64,000 nucleotides of DNA, taken from positions 1 to 64,000 of the forward strand of contig JAXCGZ010007648.1 in assembly GCA_037179515.1 (NCBI GenBank), given 5' to 3'. This DNA is from Halocaridina rubra. Lineage: Eukaryota > Arthropoda > Malacostraca > Decapoda > Atyidae. The notes below the pieces were generated by a model. That model was not told the DNA's origin, did no database searches, and saw only the letters and a program-made list of their open reading frames with translations. Of the stretch, positions 11,247 through 48,877 are shown piece after piece (within the stretch, counting starts at the first letter, position 1; each line of letters starts with the position of its first letter). Made by a program: the position numbers and the translations under genes.

Positions 11247-12720
11247 CTACCTTCCCTTCCCTGACATAACTTTTAACAACCATTCTATCCATTTTACTTT
11301 TGGTACCCCACCTTTTGACAGACTTTCCACATGACACTCATCAAAACCTTGTGCCCTGTCAGCTTTAATTGCTTTCAATGCCACTTGTACCTCCTCTTTC
11401 AAAATTGCCCTATCATTCTCTTTGCCTGTCGATGGCACTCTCTTAGCATCTCCCACACCCACAATTACTGCCTTTCTATCATATTCCTCTTTCAACAATT
11501 CCCTGAAATACTCAGCCCATCTGGCTCTCACTTCCCCATTGTCCACTAGCAACTGGCAATCTGTTATCTTTATCTTCTCTTCTCTACCAAACTCACCTCT
11601 TCAGACTTGTCAATTCCTTCCAAAATGTCTTAGTTACAAAAATCTCAGATAAATATCTACCCCATATCACATCCACGCTCCTCATTGCTTTTTTTCCACC
11701 ATGTGTTTCACTCATCCCTTCTTTACTCTGTACCGTTATATACCTCCTCATATCCTATTTGCAGCCATACCTCATACGCATTCTTCATTTTTACTACCTC
11801 TACACTCACCATCTCATTCAAGAATTCACTACTTTTTCTCTTGCTTCTAGTCATTCATCTCTTCCCACAACCCTACTTCCACATGCTTCAAGCTTGCTCC
11901 TCTAAGTACTTTTATTTTTCTTCCACTCTCTTCTCCGCCTTATCCTTAATTCCAATCCACATATTCCTCATACTTACTAAAAACTCACATCTTTCCTATT
12001 TATCATTCATCTCACTTTCAGTTTCCCTCTTCCTCCCTCCCTTCCCTTCTTTCTACCACCTTTTATTGACCTTCAATTTTCCTTCTACCAGATAATGGTC
12101 AGACATTGCACCACTTCTCTCAACACATGCACATCCAGTTCTCTTCCTTTCACCCTCTTGGACACCAGTATATAATCCATTATTTCTCTGTCGAGTACTC
12201 TGCCACCATCCATTCTGACCCATGTATACTTATGGTCATATTTCTTTTAAAACAAAGTATTTTCTATTATCAACTCCTTCTCATTATAAAATTCTATGAT
12301 AATCTTTACATCTATTTCTAACCAGGCGCACCATACTTCCCAATTACACCATTCACTTGCTTAGCTACAACGCAAACATTCATTCCATAATCCTTCACAC
12401 AATCGTTTCTTAGATAATCCATTTCTCACACTACCAGGACCATATGCTCTCAAAAATACCCAAACCTCACATTCTAGTCTCATTTGTACCCACATCATCC
12501 TAGATGACAAGCTTTTCACTCAACTACTTACATTCAGATTTCCTCAATCACCCTCTCTTTACAACACCTTACCTACCATACTTTCTTATTGTGCTTCATT
12601 TTTCCCCTTATAGCTTTGTGTCACTCAATGCTAACCCTTCAATCATGTGTCTCAGAATTATTCTACCACTTTTCTGCCCTTTGCTCTTAATTCTATGACA
12701 ATTGTGCTCTTTCAGAAGCC
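11247..12720 (-). pseudogene. Decayed RTE-like LINE (endonuclease and RT N-terminus)
   Basis: Read on the minus strand, this matches the intact RTE-like ORF at 33.4-36.4 kb in order. About 12650 resembles the LALxETK endonuclease motif. About 12450-12490 encodes an MWV...FLRAYGPG block. About 12180-12240 encodes KYTWVRM...IMDYILVSK. The open block 11247-11552 encodes VRARWAEYFRELLKEEYDRKAVIVGVG and the VQVALKAIKADRAQGFD segment before the RT palm. It is truncated before the RT catalytic core. The plus strand is strikingly poor in G, the mirror of the G-rich coding strand of the intact copy. Many stops make it inactive. Confidence 0.78.
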
Positions 12721-13404
12721 TTATTTATAAGTTTTTTTTGGTTTTCAGTTTTCATGTAATTTATTATTATCTGATAAATTTGAAACACCTTATTCATATA
12801 TAGCACTAATTCAATCATATTTTAGCATGATATCATAGCCTACAGGTGGTCACAATTGCAACATAAGAAGCGAGGCCTCTGAGTTACATTATACCCTGCC
12901 TATCCTCACCTCACCCATCAGTTGGTTTACTGAGTAAAGCTTTCTTTTTTTTCTTTTCTTAAATTCTGCACTGATTGTATAGGACAAGGCCCTGCAGTAG
13001 GGTAGAAATAGTAAAATATCTAAACTTTTGAGCATTTAGTTAATTAAAGTATAAGTAGGAAAGAAGAGTTTTCTGTAAAAGTTTAATCAGAAGGAAAAAA
13101 TGAAGGAAAATGAGTGTTCAAAAGAACGTAGACTAATTTCTCAGCCAGAGAATCGTGAAAATTGAGTAGACATACCAGCAACCTATTCGAGCTGAGATGA
13201 TGAGGTGATACCTTCAATTAAAAAAGATTAACAGTAGCACTGTAGTAGTTTTTTTTTACCTAGCACTATTTGAGTCGTAGACTAGCATGGAATGAAACTA
13301 CGTAAAATTTCGATTTTTTTTTTTTTTGTAACTGGTGATATTACAAGTGTGGGAAAGCTGACTTGTTATTTATAAAAACGGCTTCAATCTACGTGGTGGA
13401 AATA
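12721..13404. other. 3' flank of the host gene, nothing recognised
   Basis: AT-rich sequence with poly-T runs near 13247 and 13315. It contains no domain-bearing ORF and no recognisable repeat family. Confidence 0.5.
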
Positions 13405-13548
13405 AGATTAAGGATGTTTACTTAATGGTTTATTTTGCTGGTTTGATGTTTTACTGCTTTCCTGGACTGTTTATAAAAACGTAGAAATATGATTTTTGCA
13501 ATGGAACTCATGTCACATTTAGTGCCATTTGTTTAACTCATGTCACAT
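13405..13548 (-). other. Predicted 3' UTR of the LDLa-repeat gene
   Basis: The sequence follows the stop codon at 13549-13551. It contains the second copy of a 30-bp direct duplication and an AATAAA at 13434-13429 (minus strand). A transcript end about 15-25 nt further, near 13405-13415, is an inference. Confidence 0.6.
13429..13434 (-). terminator. Polyadenylation signal AATAAA
   Basis: Canonical AATAAA hexamer on the minus strand about 115 nt after the stop codon of the LDLa gene. It is the nearest canonical hexamer I see downstream of the stop. Confidence 0.6.

Positions 13549-13564
<16 letters not shown>
13505..13564. repeat. Exact 30-bp tandem duplication across the stop codon
   Basis: Two adjacent identical 30-bp units, 13505-13534 and 13535-13564. 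On the minus strand the upstream unit encodes the last codons (NKWH-stop) of the LDLa protein and the downstream unit is 3' UTR. Exact identity suggests a recent slippage event. Confidence 0.9.
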
Positions 13565-38000
<24,436 letters not shown>

Positions 38001-38039
38001 GGTGTCTTGGAATGCAAGTCATTGACTAGTGTGCTTTCA

Positions 38040-38047
38040 TATTTATA
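38040..38047 (-). promoter_or_regulatory. TATA box of the LDLa gene
   Basis: TATAAATA on the minus strand, 40 nt upstream of the ATG. A transcription start near 38016-38024 (AGTCAATGACTT region) would give a 5' UTR of only about 20 nt. The start site is an inference from TATA spacing. Confidence 0.6.
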
Positions 38048-38284
38048 GATGCCTTGGGCTACGTGGGAAAGCATGCAAGGATATGAGTCAGGGTGACATA
38101 ACATTTACCCCCTCGTGTTTATCTGCCATGGCTTCCAACATTTTATATTTTTTTTTATTTTTTTTTTACCGAAGGGTTATATTATTTTAGTTTTTCTGTT
38201 GAAACTTATGTTAATGTTAAATGATAATATACAGTGTTGTCATGTTTATATGTACACAAATTATTGTTTGTAAATCGTTATTGC
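38048..38284. other. Upstream region of the LDLa gene
   Basis: Promoter-proximal sequence with poly-T near 38145-38167. No other element is recognised before the CR1 tail stub. Confidence 0.4.
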
Positions 38285-38496
<212 letters not shown>

Positions 38497-38527
38497 GCTA
38501 TTTTACTCGACACACTTGACTTTTGTA

Positions 38528-38902
<375 letters not shown>

Positions 38903-38904
<2 letters not shown>

Positions 38905-39089
38905 TTTCGGCTTTACGTCACAAACTCCCTTTTCTACTTAGGGCTAGGACGGTTACCTTCTTGAGGAGGACTTGTTTTGGCAGTTGTAATCGTTACCCTG
39001 AGTGTATGCCCTTACTAACCTCAGTCCGTGACGGGGCGCGAACCCTCGACCTGCCACCTCAGAGTCGCGGACGCTACCATTTTGCCACG

Positions 39090-39095
<6 letters not shown>
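38903..39095 (-). mobile_element. tRNA-derived SINE, family 3
   Basis: On the minus strand the head is GTCTCCGTGGCAAAATGGTA with box A TGGCAAAATGGTAGCGTCC and box B GGGTTCGCGCCCC, followed by an unrelated body. (TA)n flanks it on both sides. The tRNA-like head is well preserved but continues into SINE body sequence, so it is not a tRNA gene. Confidence 0.78.

Positions 39096-39172
<77 letters not shown>
39096..39172. repeat. (TA)n microsatellite
   Basis: About 38 TA units at the head side of SINE-3. Confidence 0.97.
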
Positions 39173-39865
<693 letters not shown>

Positions 39866-39884
39866 AGGGAGGGAGCTAGAACAC

Positions 39885-40010
39885 TTCCTCCATGTTCCCA
39901 AACATGTCATAAAAGTCAACAGAATGGGGCAAAGCGAGGGAACTGGGAATCCCCTCCTCTGTATATTCTCTTTCTAAAGAATCAGAGTATTTTGTCTTGC
40001 CTCAGCGACT
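39885..40010 (+). repeat. Copy of the module found before the 40-bp array
   Basis: CATGTCATAAAAGTCAACAG, AATGGGGCAAAGCGAGGGAA and GGAATCCCCTCCTC match 32669-32735 (CATGTCATAAAAGTCGATTA, ATGGGGCGGGGTGAGAGGA, TTCCCCTCATTTG) and weakly 33326-33400. It is likely a shared repeat, possibly the 5' end of the RTE-like family. Confidence 0.5.
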
Positions 40011-40094
40011 CGGCTTATAAGGGAAAAATGGCCCATGTATATTGTTAGATGTATGTATATATGTGTGTGTGTTTTAATATAATGACAATATAAA

Positions 40095-43078
40095 CATGTT
40101 ACAAGAAGCTAGAAGGTTAAATTAAGGAAGAAATGAAGAAGAGAGGAATTTTTTTTTTTGTTTCAGAGTTCTGCCAGACAAAGGGGAGATAAAGAAGAAA
40201 TGAAATAAGATCAGGGGCCTTATTAAGATTGATGTACACAAAAACTGATGATTAGCTAGTAAGGCAGTAGAACTAAAAGACAGGATTCACAACATTAATG
40301 CAGATATAGTAGCAAATACAGAGACTAATTTAAGTAAGGATATAAACAATGTCACAGTTTTTCTTAAGGGCTTCAGAATATCAAGGGTTGAAAGATCTGA
40401 GAGGACTGGTGGAAGGATAGCACTGCTCATAAGTTAAATATTTCAGGTTGAAGAAATAAATTTTGCCATAGAAAGTGAGTTCAAGGAATTTCTTCTTGCT
40501 CACATAAATCTGGGTCAGATAGCATTATAATAACTGTTGTATATAACCCACCAACAAACCAACCCAGGCTAGAGGTTATGAGGAAAGTCATATAGTACTA
40601 TTTAAGTCATCTACTCAGTTGTTAACATTGCATGTGAGAGAAAATATAGATTTTGATTATGGTGGATTTTAATCATATAGAGATAGATTTGAAAAATCAT
40701 GGCCCAAACAGTGGTGAGGCATATTCAGGGCAAGATTCCTAGATTGAGTACGAAGGAATTTCCTACACAAACATGTACTGGAACCAACAAAGGCCAAGGA
40801 TGAGGCATCGCTGCTTGATCTAGTATTCACAAACAATCTTTTGGATATCGAAAAACTTTGAGTATGAACCACCAGTTGGAAAGAGTGACCACTGTGTGTT
40901 ATTGATGGAGTATATCATCAAAGATGTTCTGCCTGAAAGTAGAGTCACTGGGGACACAAGGAGGAACTATTCGAAAGGAGATGACATCAAACTGAATAAG
41001 CTTTTTGCAGTTATTGACTGGAAAACCTTATTTAACAACATATCTGTACAAGAAATGTGCAACACCTTTTGGGAGGAATATGGGATGATGGTAGATGTTG
41101 CATACATTCCACCAAAATAGGAGTTATTCATGCCTGAGAGAATTGGTTCAATATTGATTTTAAGAGAGCTAAGGAGTGGAGAGCAAAATGCTGGAAAAGC
41201 ATAGGAGGAGAAAAAGCATGAAAGCCTGGCAGACTTACAGAAGAGCAATAAATGATTACCTAAGTAAAAGAAGAGAGGCAGAGAGACTATGAAAGGGATA
41301 TCACCAGGAAGGCTAAAGAAAATCTCAAACTTTTCCACAGCTATATCAGAGGAAAACTGGAGGTCAAAGAATAGGTGTTAAAGCTAAAGAGAGCGGCTGA
41401 AAGCATCACTGAGACGGATGAAGAGATCTGCAAAGAATTGAACAAGGAGTTTCAGTTAGTATTTACAGCAGAAAATACCCCATCCCCTCAGATTGCAGAT
41501 TTAGGAGTTCATGTGCCGGTATTAGAGAATATCATCTTTTCAGCCACAGAGGTATGCAAAGTGCTGATGGAGCTAGATGCCTATAAAGCTACAGGTCCCG
41601 ATAATATATCCCCTTATTTACTTAAGAAATGCGCTAAATCAATATTGGTGGCACTATGTATCATATTTGCCTAGTCTCTGTAATCAGGGGAGATTCCAAG
41701 CTGCTGGAAACAAGCAAACGTGGTGCCTATCTTCAAGAAGGGAAGGAGGGCTACAGTTCTATTCTATAGACTCTTTTTTTTTTTCAGCAGACTTTGCAGA
41801 GTTATGGAAAAACTACTAAGAAAACACATATCTCTTTTCACTTGGAATCCTTCAACTTTTTGGCTATGAGACAGATTGGCTCAGAAAAGGTAAATCAACA
41901 GTTACAAACTTATTAGAATTTATGATGAGGTATGCCAAATCTTACAAGAAAAAGAGGGCTAGGCAGATTTCATATTCCTAGACTTCTAGAAGGGATTTGA
42001 TACGGTTCCACATAGGAGACTTATTAAGAAGCTGTAAGCAATGGCGAGAATAGGTGGAAATATCTTGGAATGGATAAAAACTTACTTAGAAGGAAGGGAA
42101 CAGAGGGTTAGAGTAAAACACTCAGTGTCTTAATGGAGTAGGGTTAGTAGTGGAGTTCCGCAGGGTTAAGTTTTAGGGCCACTTTTGTTCCTTGTATATG
42201 TAAATGACCTTCCAGAGTCTGTAAATTAATTAAAGAAAATGTTTGCAAATGATGCAAAGACTCTGAAGCAAGAAAGAGACGAGAAGAGTGGTAGAGAACT
42301 TCATTAAGACCTAGATAGTCTGTATGAGTGGCCAAAAATGTGGCTAATAAAATTCAATACTTTTGAATGTAAGGTAATAAGAATGGGTACAAGTGTGAGA
42401 AGGCCCAAACTTGAATTATCAATAGCAGAAGCATTACTTCAAGAGACATAGAATGAGCGAGATCCAGGAGTAAATATACTGGCATATTTGTCTCTAGAAA
42501 TTCATATAAATGGCGTTGTAAGGGCACCATGTGCTTTCTTGGCATATGTAACTGTAGCCTTAAGGCAAATGGACAAGGAAATGTGAGGCCAAATCTTGAA
42601 TATGCAGCCCCCTTTTGGAATCCACACTTGAATAGGCACATACTTTTGCTTGAAAAAATTCAAAGATATACCACGAAGCTGGTACCAGAAATAAGCAATT
42701 TCATTTATGAGGAGATGCTTAGTGAATTAGAATTACCATCACTCGAAGTAGAAGAATGAGGGGGGCATATGGTGACTCTTTCTAAATTCCTTCATTGTTA
42801 TGACAGAGTGGATAGGGATCGATGTTTTGATATGGCTGGCACTAGAACTAGAGGTCATAGTTTGAAGCTTCGTAAGAAAACTTCTTTGCAGGAACTAAGG
42901 AATTACTTTTTTCATGCAAGAGTAGTTGATAATTGGAATTAGCTAAGCGAGGAGGTAGTTAATGCTAACTAAATTTTTAATTTTAAGGACAAGTATCACT
43001 AAGTATAAAAATGGAACCGACCAAGAGACGGGGAGTTTCGAGCATGGTGCTCTTTCCCGTAAGCATAATTAGGTAAAT
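40095..43078 (+). pseudogene. Decayed CR1 copy (ORF1 end, ORF2, tail)
   Basis: ORF1 C-terminus remnants at 40095-40230 (ACAAGAAGCTAGAAGGTTAA); endonuclease remnants 40240-40900; linker and RT 40896-42760, with open blocks 40896-41120 and 41375-41674 (TETDEEICKELNKEFQLVF, DNISPYLLKKC); RT remnants with GVPQG/LGPLLFLVYVNDLPESVN near 42150-42225 where FADD has decayed (MFANDAK); C-terminus and a single tail unit at about 43062-43076. It lacks the 5' UTR and most of ORF1. Numerous stops and indels. Confidence 0.85.
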
Positions 43079-43632
<554 letters not shown>

Positions 43633-43675
43633 CCCATTAAAGAAGACAACGAAAATATATATATATTTGAAGTAC

Positions 43676-44436
43676 TTATTAATTTTGTGACCTTAACTGG
43701 CCACCTTCTCAAAGTACAGTGACAATAGATACAGCTATTTGTGAGGGACTTCAATTCTTCCTTGTGTTCTGTTCGATTTGAAGAAGGCACCTAAAGGAGA
43801 TAACCATAGATGAGGAAGAGGAATCATTACACCTTCAAATCCCCTTCATTTTGTAGCAAGTGACAAAAGGTGATAGGAGAGCAAGGTTTTTATAAGGTTC
43901 TTCGCTTGTATAGTGCACATTTTAAGGAGTCACCTAAATTATCTTGGTGAGTGGGGTTAGGTTGGGTGGTTGACTGGCAAAACAGCTGATGCAGTGGTCG
44001 AGGATAGACAGAGTGTGAAGAAGCCCCACTACCTCCCCTTTCCAGTTCGGTTTTGACTATATAAGAACAAGTTTTTAATACGTTATGAATGTGACCAATA
44101 AGTTACTTTTCTTAGCTATTATCTTCGTATACTTGATTAATTCAGCCATTTCTTTGACGTTTTGTGTTTCGCAGTTAATCCCCTTTCGAATGGGGGTGGA
44201 CACAGATAGGTTGGAGCTGGGGAATTAACTTTGATTAAGTCTCCCACTGTTTTGTAAATTTAGGTCTTATTTTCTTTAAAATTCTCTATTGATTGATAGA
44301 AAAAATTCTTGGTTTTAGAAAGAATGATTGTACTAAGCATTGCTGTACTCTTATATATTATATTATGGAAGTAATATATTTTTTTTTTACTTTTGTGCTT
44401 CATTATATAATTATGCCCTAGGTTATTTACTTCTAA

Positions 44437-44440
<4 letters not shown>
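43676..44440. other. Spacer with a reversed SINE-1 3' part
   Basis: Mostly unassigned. 44165-44245 carries AATCCCCTTTCGAATGGGGG, GGACACAGATAGG and GGAGCTGGGGAATTAA, the reversed 3' half of SINE-1. No ORF with a domain. Confidence 0.5.

Positions 44441-44521
<81 letters not shown>
44441..44521. repeat. (CT)n microsatellite
   Basis: About 40 CT units. Confidence 0.98.
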
Positions 44522-44524
<3 letters not shown>

Positions 44525-44544
44525 CCCGTATGTGCTCAGGATGA

Positions 44545-45266
44545 TTTCTTTTTATGAGTGTGACACCAGGACAGGCAAGAAAAGTGCCCTCATCAATAAA
44601 GGCCCGAGCACAATGAAAGCATTATACAAAGAAAGAGTAAAAGGTTAAGGACAAGGCAGAGATGAGCTAATGATACACAATAGAAAAAGAACAAGCTGAA
44701 AGAATAATCGAAGTACTGAGGACCTAGGGATATGGCAGGATTAGGCCCTGAGATGACGATAGATCCATTTTTTGAAGGAAGATGGGTTATAAGAATTTGA
44801 AAAGACAGGAGGGTGAAGAGAGTTCTAGAGTTTGGCGGTAGATGGGAAGTCGCTGCACTTACCAATCCCCATGCTACAAATGTCAACACAGTACCTGTGA
44901 AACGAGGCCGCTTGGCGAGTGTTACGTGGCCTCAGCAGTGGGGAAGGGATTAAACTCACCAACTCATCAGAGCAGCGATGGAAGAAGTAGCGATTGAAAA
45001 GAGATAGGGATGATACCTTTGGCAAAGAGAATCCAGATAAAAAGTAAGAGAAGGGTCATATATGAGTCTGACTGCCTTGGACTCAGCCCTATCAAGGAGA
45101 TAAGTAAATAAAAAAAAACACCTCAGATGTGTGAGCAGTATTCTAAACAGGGATGGATAAGACCTTTATAGATTTTAAGTAATTGTAAAGAGGAAAATTA
45201 ATGACGAAAACTAAATATAACCCCCAATTTTTTGGATGCAAATTTAGAAATTTGGATTATGTGAGA
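44545..45266 (-). mobile_element. LINE family J 3' part (RT C-terminus, decayed)
   Basis: The minus strand encodes, in shifting frames, LLKIYKGLIHPCLEYCSHIWG, KVSSLSLFNRYFFHRCSDEL, TRQAASFHRYCVDI and GPNPAISL-type segments, then the 3' end CTTGCCTGTCCTGGTGTCAC + ACTCATAAAA. It is the longest of six copies in the window. The order (IYKGLIxPCLEYCSHIWG, then SLSLFNRYF, then RHFR/N) is that of Jockey/CR1-type RT C-termini. Confidence 0.78.
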
Positions 45267-45350
45267 CTCACAATTGAGTCCACCGCAGGGCGTTAGGAAG
45301 GGCATCCAACCTTAATTCCCCCAACTCCAATATGTCTGTGTCCACCCAAA
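45267..45350 (+). mobile_element. Partial SINE, family 1
   Basis: The box-B side and body are kept: GAGTCCACCGCAGGGCGTTA, GGAAGGGCATCCAACC, CCAACTCCAATATGTCTGTG. The head is replaced by the LINE-J fragment. Confidence 0.7.
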
Positions 45351-45668
45351 TGAATGGTATGAATAATGAAACCTGAGTTTAAAGAAATAAATGCTGTAGC
45401 TCTCCAAAAATGCAGTATAAATTGTCGTGTTCCTTCTATCTTCCTTGTGGGGTAACTGAAAATTTACTAGAATTATGTAAATTTGCCACAAAGTCATGAA
45501 ATTAGGAAACTAATCTCTTCTCATGCATTAGAGAAGGAAAATGTCTCATACTGAGAGGAGTCGTATCTGTTATCAAAAAGATGGAAATACTTTTATTTTT
45601 TAACTTTTAAATTGTTAAGTTTTTAAATTTAAAATGTTTAACAGCAGCAGTTGTTGTATATTGCTTTA
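45351..45668. other. Unassigned spacer
   Basis: AT-rich; no ORF or repeat recognised. Confidence 0.45.
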
Positions 45669-45670
45669 TA

Positions 45671-48055
45671 CAGGGGGTCCCCGAGTTATGGCATTCCGAC
45701 GTTACGACGGAGGCCAATAAACAATAAATAATTGATAAAGCAGTTTTTCGACCTGCCTGGCTTGTGTGGTAAATTCAAACTGCGCACGCTGAGCAATATG
45801 TGAGTGTGGCGGATGAATACTCAGCTAACAGCACAGCTGTATTTGTATATGTAAAGTTAATGGCTATATTTATTTATGTGATTTTATGCTAAATAGCTTT
45901 TTGAGCCTTGCGAAAGAATACGTCTTCACGTGGCATTAAAGGAGGAAGAAGAATCCCCACTCAGTTTAATCTCGCCGGGCATATTGTTATTTTCCTCATC
46001 TGCTCTCTCATTGGTTTTGCTCATCTTTGCTCGTTATTGACCTTGCTTTGTCTCCCAAGTGTTGTGGTGATATTTCTGATGGCAATTCTGGAAAGAAATG
46101 AAAAGCCATCACCATGGAAATTAAAGTTAAAATAGTAATGCACTCGGAGAATTGAGAAAGTTCTACGCACATTGGCCGCTCACTGGTATTAGCCCGTTTA
46201 AGTGTGGGGACGATCATCAAGGATAAAGATTGCTTTCTTGAACATGTGAAAGGTCCTGCTTCTATGATGTCCATTGTGATTACTAAACAGCATAGTCACC
46301 TTATGATCGAGATAGAGAAATTGCTAGTGCTTTGGCTTGATGACCAGCATCGATGGCATATCCCGGTGAGTCTCATGTTGATTCAAGAAATGGGTAGCAG
46401 ATTGTTTGGTGCTGTGAAGAGTAAAAGGGGGGAAGGGAGTGAGAGTGTAGGGTTTGTGGCCAGCAGATATAATCAAGGAGGGGGCTTAACGGGCTGAACA
46501 AATATTTAACGCGGATGAGTCTTGCTTGTTTTTGAAGCATTCACCTAGTCATACATACATTGCCAAGGAAGAGAATACAGCACCAGACCATAAAGTCAGC
46601 AAGGAGAAACTGGTGTTGTTTTTGGAGGCTAAAGCTGATGGAGACTGCAAACTTAAGCCCTTGTTGGTTTACTTGGCAGAAAATCCAAGGGCACTCGAGG
46701 GCATTTGGAAGGGTCAACTGCCAGTGATCTGGAAATCGAACAAGAAGGCTGGGACAGCCCTTCAGGTATTTGAGGACTGGTTCGGCAACCATTTTTTACC
46801 AGAAATGGAGAGATACTGTACCTCCAAGGGTCTGTCCTTTAAGGTGATGCTAATTCTGGACAGTGCCCCTTATCGCCCTCCTCATTTGGATGACTTTCAC
46901 CCTAATGGAAAGCTGGTTACCTTGCACCTAATACCACTTCCATGTTACAGCCTATGGATCAGGGGGTCATTGCCTCTTTCAAGGCCTACTACCTCCGAAC
47001 GACAACTGCTATGACTCTCAGGGACACTGAGAAGAACAAGAACATGGACTTTTGGAAGTTTCACAATATTCTTCATGCTGTGAAGAATATTGCTGATGCT
47101 TTGGGGGAAGTGAGGCAAATGCACTTGCATGGGGTATTGAAGAAATTATGCCCCTATTTTATGAATGTCTTCTGTGGCTTTGAGGACACAGTTGAGGCTG
47201 TCACCAAGAATGTAGTTGCCCCAAGTAAGGAACTCAAGTTGAGGTGGAGGCCAATGATGTGAAAGGACTTCTGGAATTTCGTGGGGAGGAGTTATCTGCT
47301 AAGGACCTCATTCAACTGGAGAAGCAGATGGCTGAAGAGAATGAAGAAATACCAAGCCCGGAGTCCAAGAGATTCACAACCAGGAAGTTGGAAAAATCGT
47401 TTGCCCTGATAGAGGAAGGGTTGGCAAAGCTAGAGGCTCAATACCCCAACACTGCCAGGTACACTAAGGTCGCCAGAGTAATCACTAATTCCCTGCTGTG
47501 TTACAAGGAAGTTTGGGAGGAAAAGAAGAGGGCATCCTTCCAGACTCGCCTCAACCTATTCTTTGTGAAGGTAGTGCCCCCAGCAACACATCCTATATCC
47601 CCTACCTCAGGTGCCTCTATAGACTCACCTACCCCAATATCTCCAACATCTGCTGCAGGTTATTTTGCCTCTCCAGACTCACCTACCCCATTCTCTTTAG
47701 CATTTGCCTCTCCAACTTCATCCTACTTATGAGCCTGTCTGTCTCTCCCTCCCTTGCAACGCCCTTTCCAGAGTGAAGCCGACCACACAAGCAAATGTAA
47801 ACAATACCCTATGGTGTACTTTTACTACTTTTATGTCTTAGATTACACAAGTAAAGGTAAGCAATACTTTATAGTGTACTATACAATTTTTATCCTTTAG
47901 ATTAAGAATGTAGATTATTTTTTTATGTTTTAGAGTATTTATTTTTAACATTGGTGAGGAACTAGGTTCGAATTTAGGCGTTTTCCAACTTACGATGACT
48001 TTCAGATTACGACAGCTGTCAGGAACGGAACCCTTTCGTAAATCTGCGCCCCCTG
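45671..48055 (+). mobile_element. Tigger/pogo-type DNA transposon, copy 1
   Basis: 2385 bp bounded by CAGGGGG at the left and CCCCCTG at the right, with TA immediately outside each end (45669-45670 and 48056-48057), the target-site duplication typical of Tc1/mariner-superfamily elements. The subterminal sequence GACGTTACGACGG (left) and TTACGAT/TTACGACAGCTGTC (right) are inverted relatives. Inside is one decayed transposase gene. Confidence 0.88.
45900..47732 (+). pseudogene. Tigger transposase (CENP-B/jerky-like), frameshifted
   Basis: Pieces in order: an N-terminal DNA-binding region in broken frames near 45930-46200; a CENP-B-type HTH segment 46204-46400 (VITKQHSHLMIEIEKLLVLWLDDQ); the DDE domain start FNADESCLFL near 46505 and 46526-46960 with LKPLLVYLAENPRAL and VMLILDSAPY (second Asp); then the frame shifts and LQPMDQGVIASFKAYY (third Asp region) is at 46942-47262; the C-terminus 47244-47732. 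There are at least three frame changes. The family cuts and pastes DNA; domesticated relatives are the TIGD and CENP-B genes. This copy is dead. Confidence 0.85.
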
Positions 48056-48059
48056 TACA

Positions 48060-48480
48060 TCATCTTTCAAGTATCTTTTATGTACTGTATTATGAACTGC
48101 TTGCTGTCTTTGGCCATCCCTTCACACCATACTCACTTGAGAGATAATCCCTCAGTCCTAACTGTGGCTGCAACTCCAAAAATTAAAAGAGTTGAGGACT
48201 CTGACACTCTTTTTTTTTTTAATAATCCTCCAGTCGTATCTGTGGTTGCAACTCCAAAACTTGAAAGAGTTGAGGACTATGACACTTTTCTGTTAATAAT
48301 CCTCTAGTCCTAACTGTTGCTGGAACTCAAGTCTCCAATTTTTTTTTTTTTATTTCTATTGATTTAGGCCTGTTTTCTTCAGATAGCCTTGCAACTTTAG
48401 AGAGTTGAGTCCAAGACTGTTGTCTCATTAACCCTCCAGTTCTAACTGTTTCTTTGGTTTCTTCACGCTGCTCCATTCAT
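48060..48480. repeat. Three to four decayed tandem units (~75-85 bp)
   Basis: Units near 48145, 48225 and 48298 share AATCCTCCAGTCCTAACTGT, GGCTGCAACTCCAAAA and AAAGAGTTGAGGACT, with a fourth weak unit to about 48455. Confidence 0.7.
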
Positions 48481-48835
48481 TTCCTATGGGATTTTTTTTC
48501 CTGAAATTGGTATTTTCGCTTGTTTTTCATCATGATATTTCTAAGACCACAAAACTCCCCGAAGATAGTAAAATCTCTCTATTAATGTGATGAAGTTAAT
48601 ACCTACAGACTTAAAACTAGGCATAAATACATTTTTATTAAGCCCTGATGCTGAATTTTTTTAAGATTATATTGAAACAACAACCAGTATTGCAATACTG
48701 TGTTGTACCATTTTACATGATTTAATGTTTTCTGTCTTCTTTTTTTCCATTTCCTCGCTAAGCTGCTTCCCCTGCTCTAAGTGTCTGGTTTATAGTCTCT
48801 TAAACTTTCCAGCTGGGCATGTTGCTTTGCTTACG

Positions 48836-48877
<42 letters not shown>

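Noticed and set aside
11685..12095. Plus-strand ORF of 136 codons, Ser/Phe/Leu-rich
   Set aside because: It lies opposite the decayed RTE-like copy, whose minus strand carries the recognisable motifs.
39020..39095. Possible tRNA gene on the minus strand
   Set aside because: The head has good box A and B but runs straight into SINE body sequence and lies between TA tracts. Treated as SINE-3.
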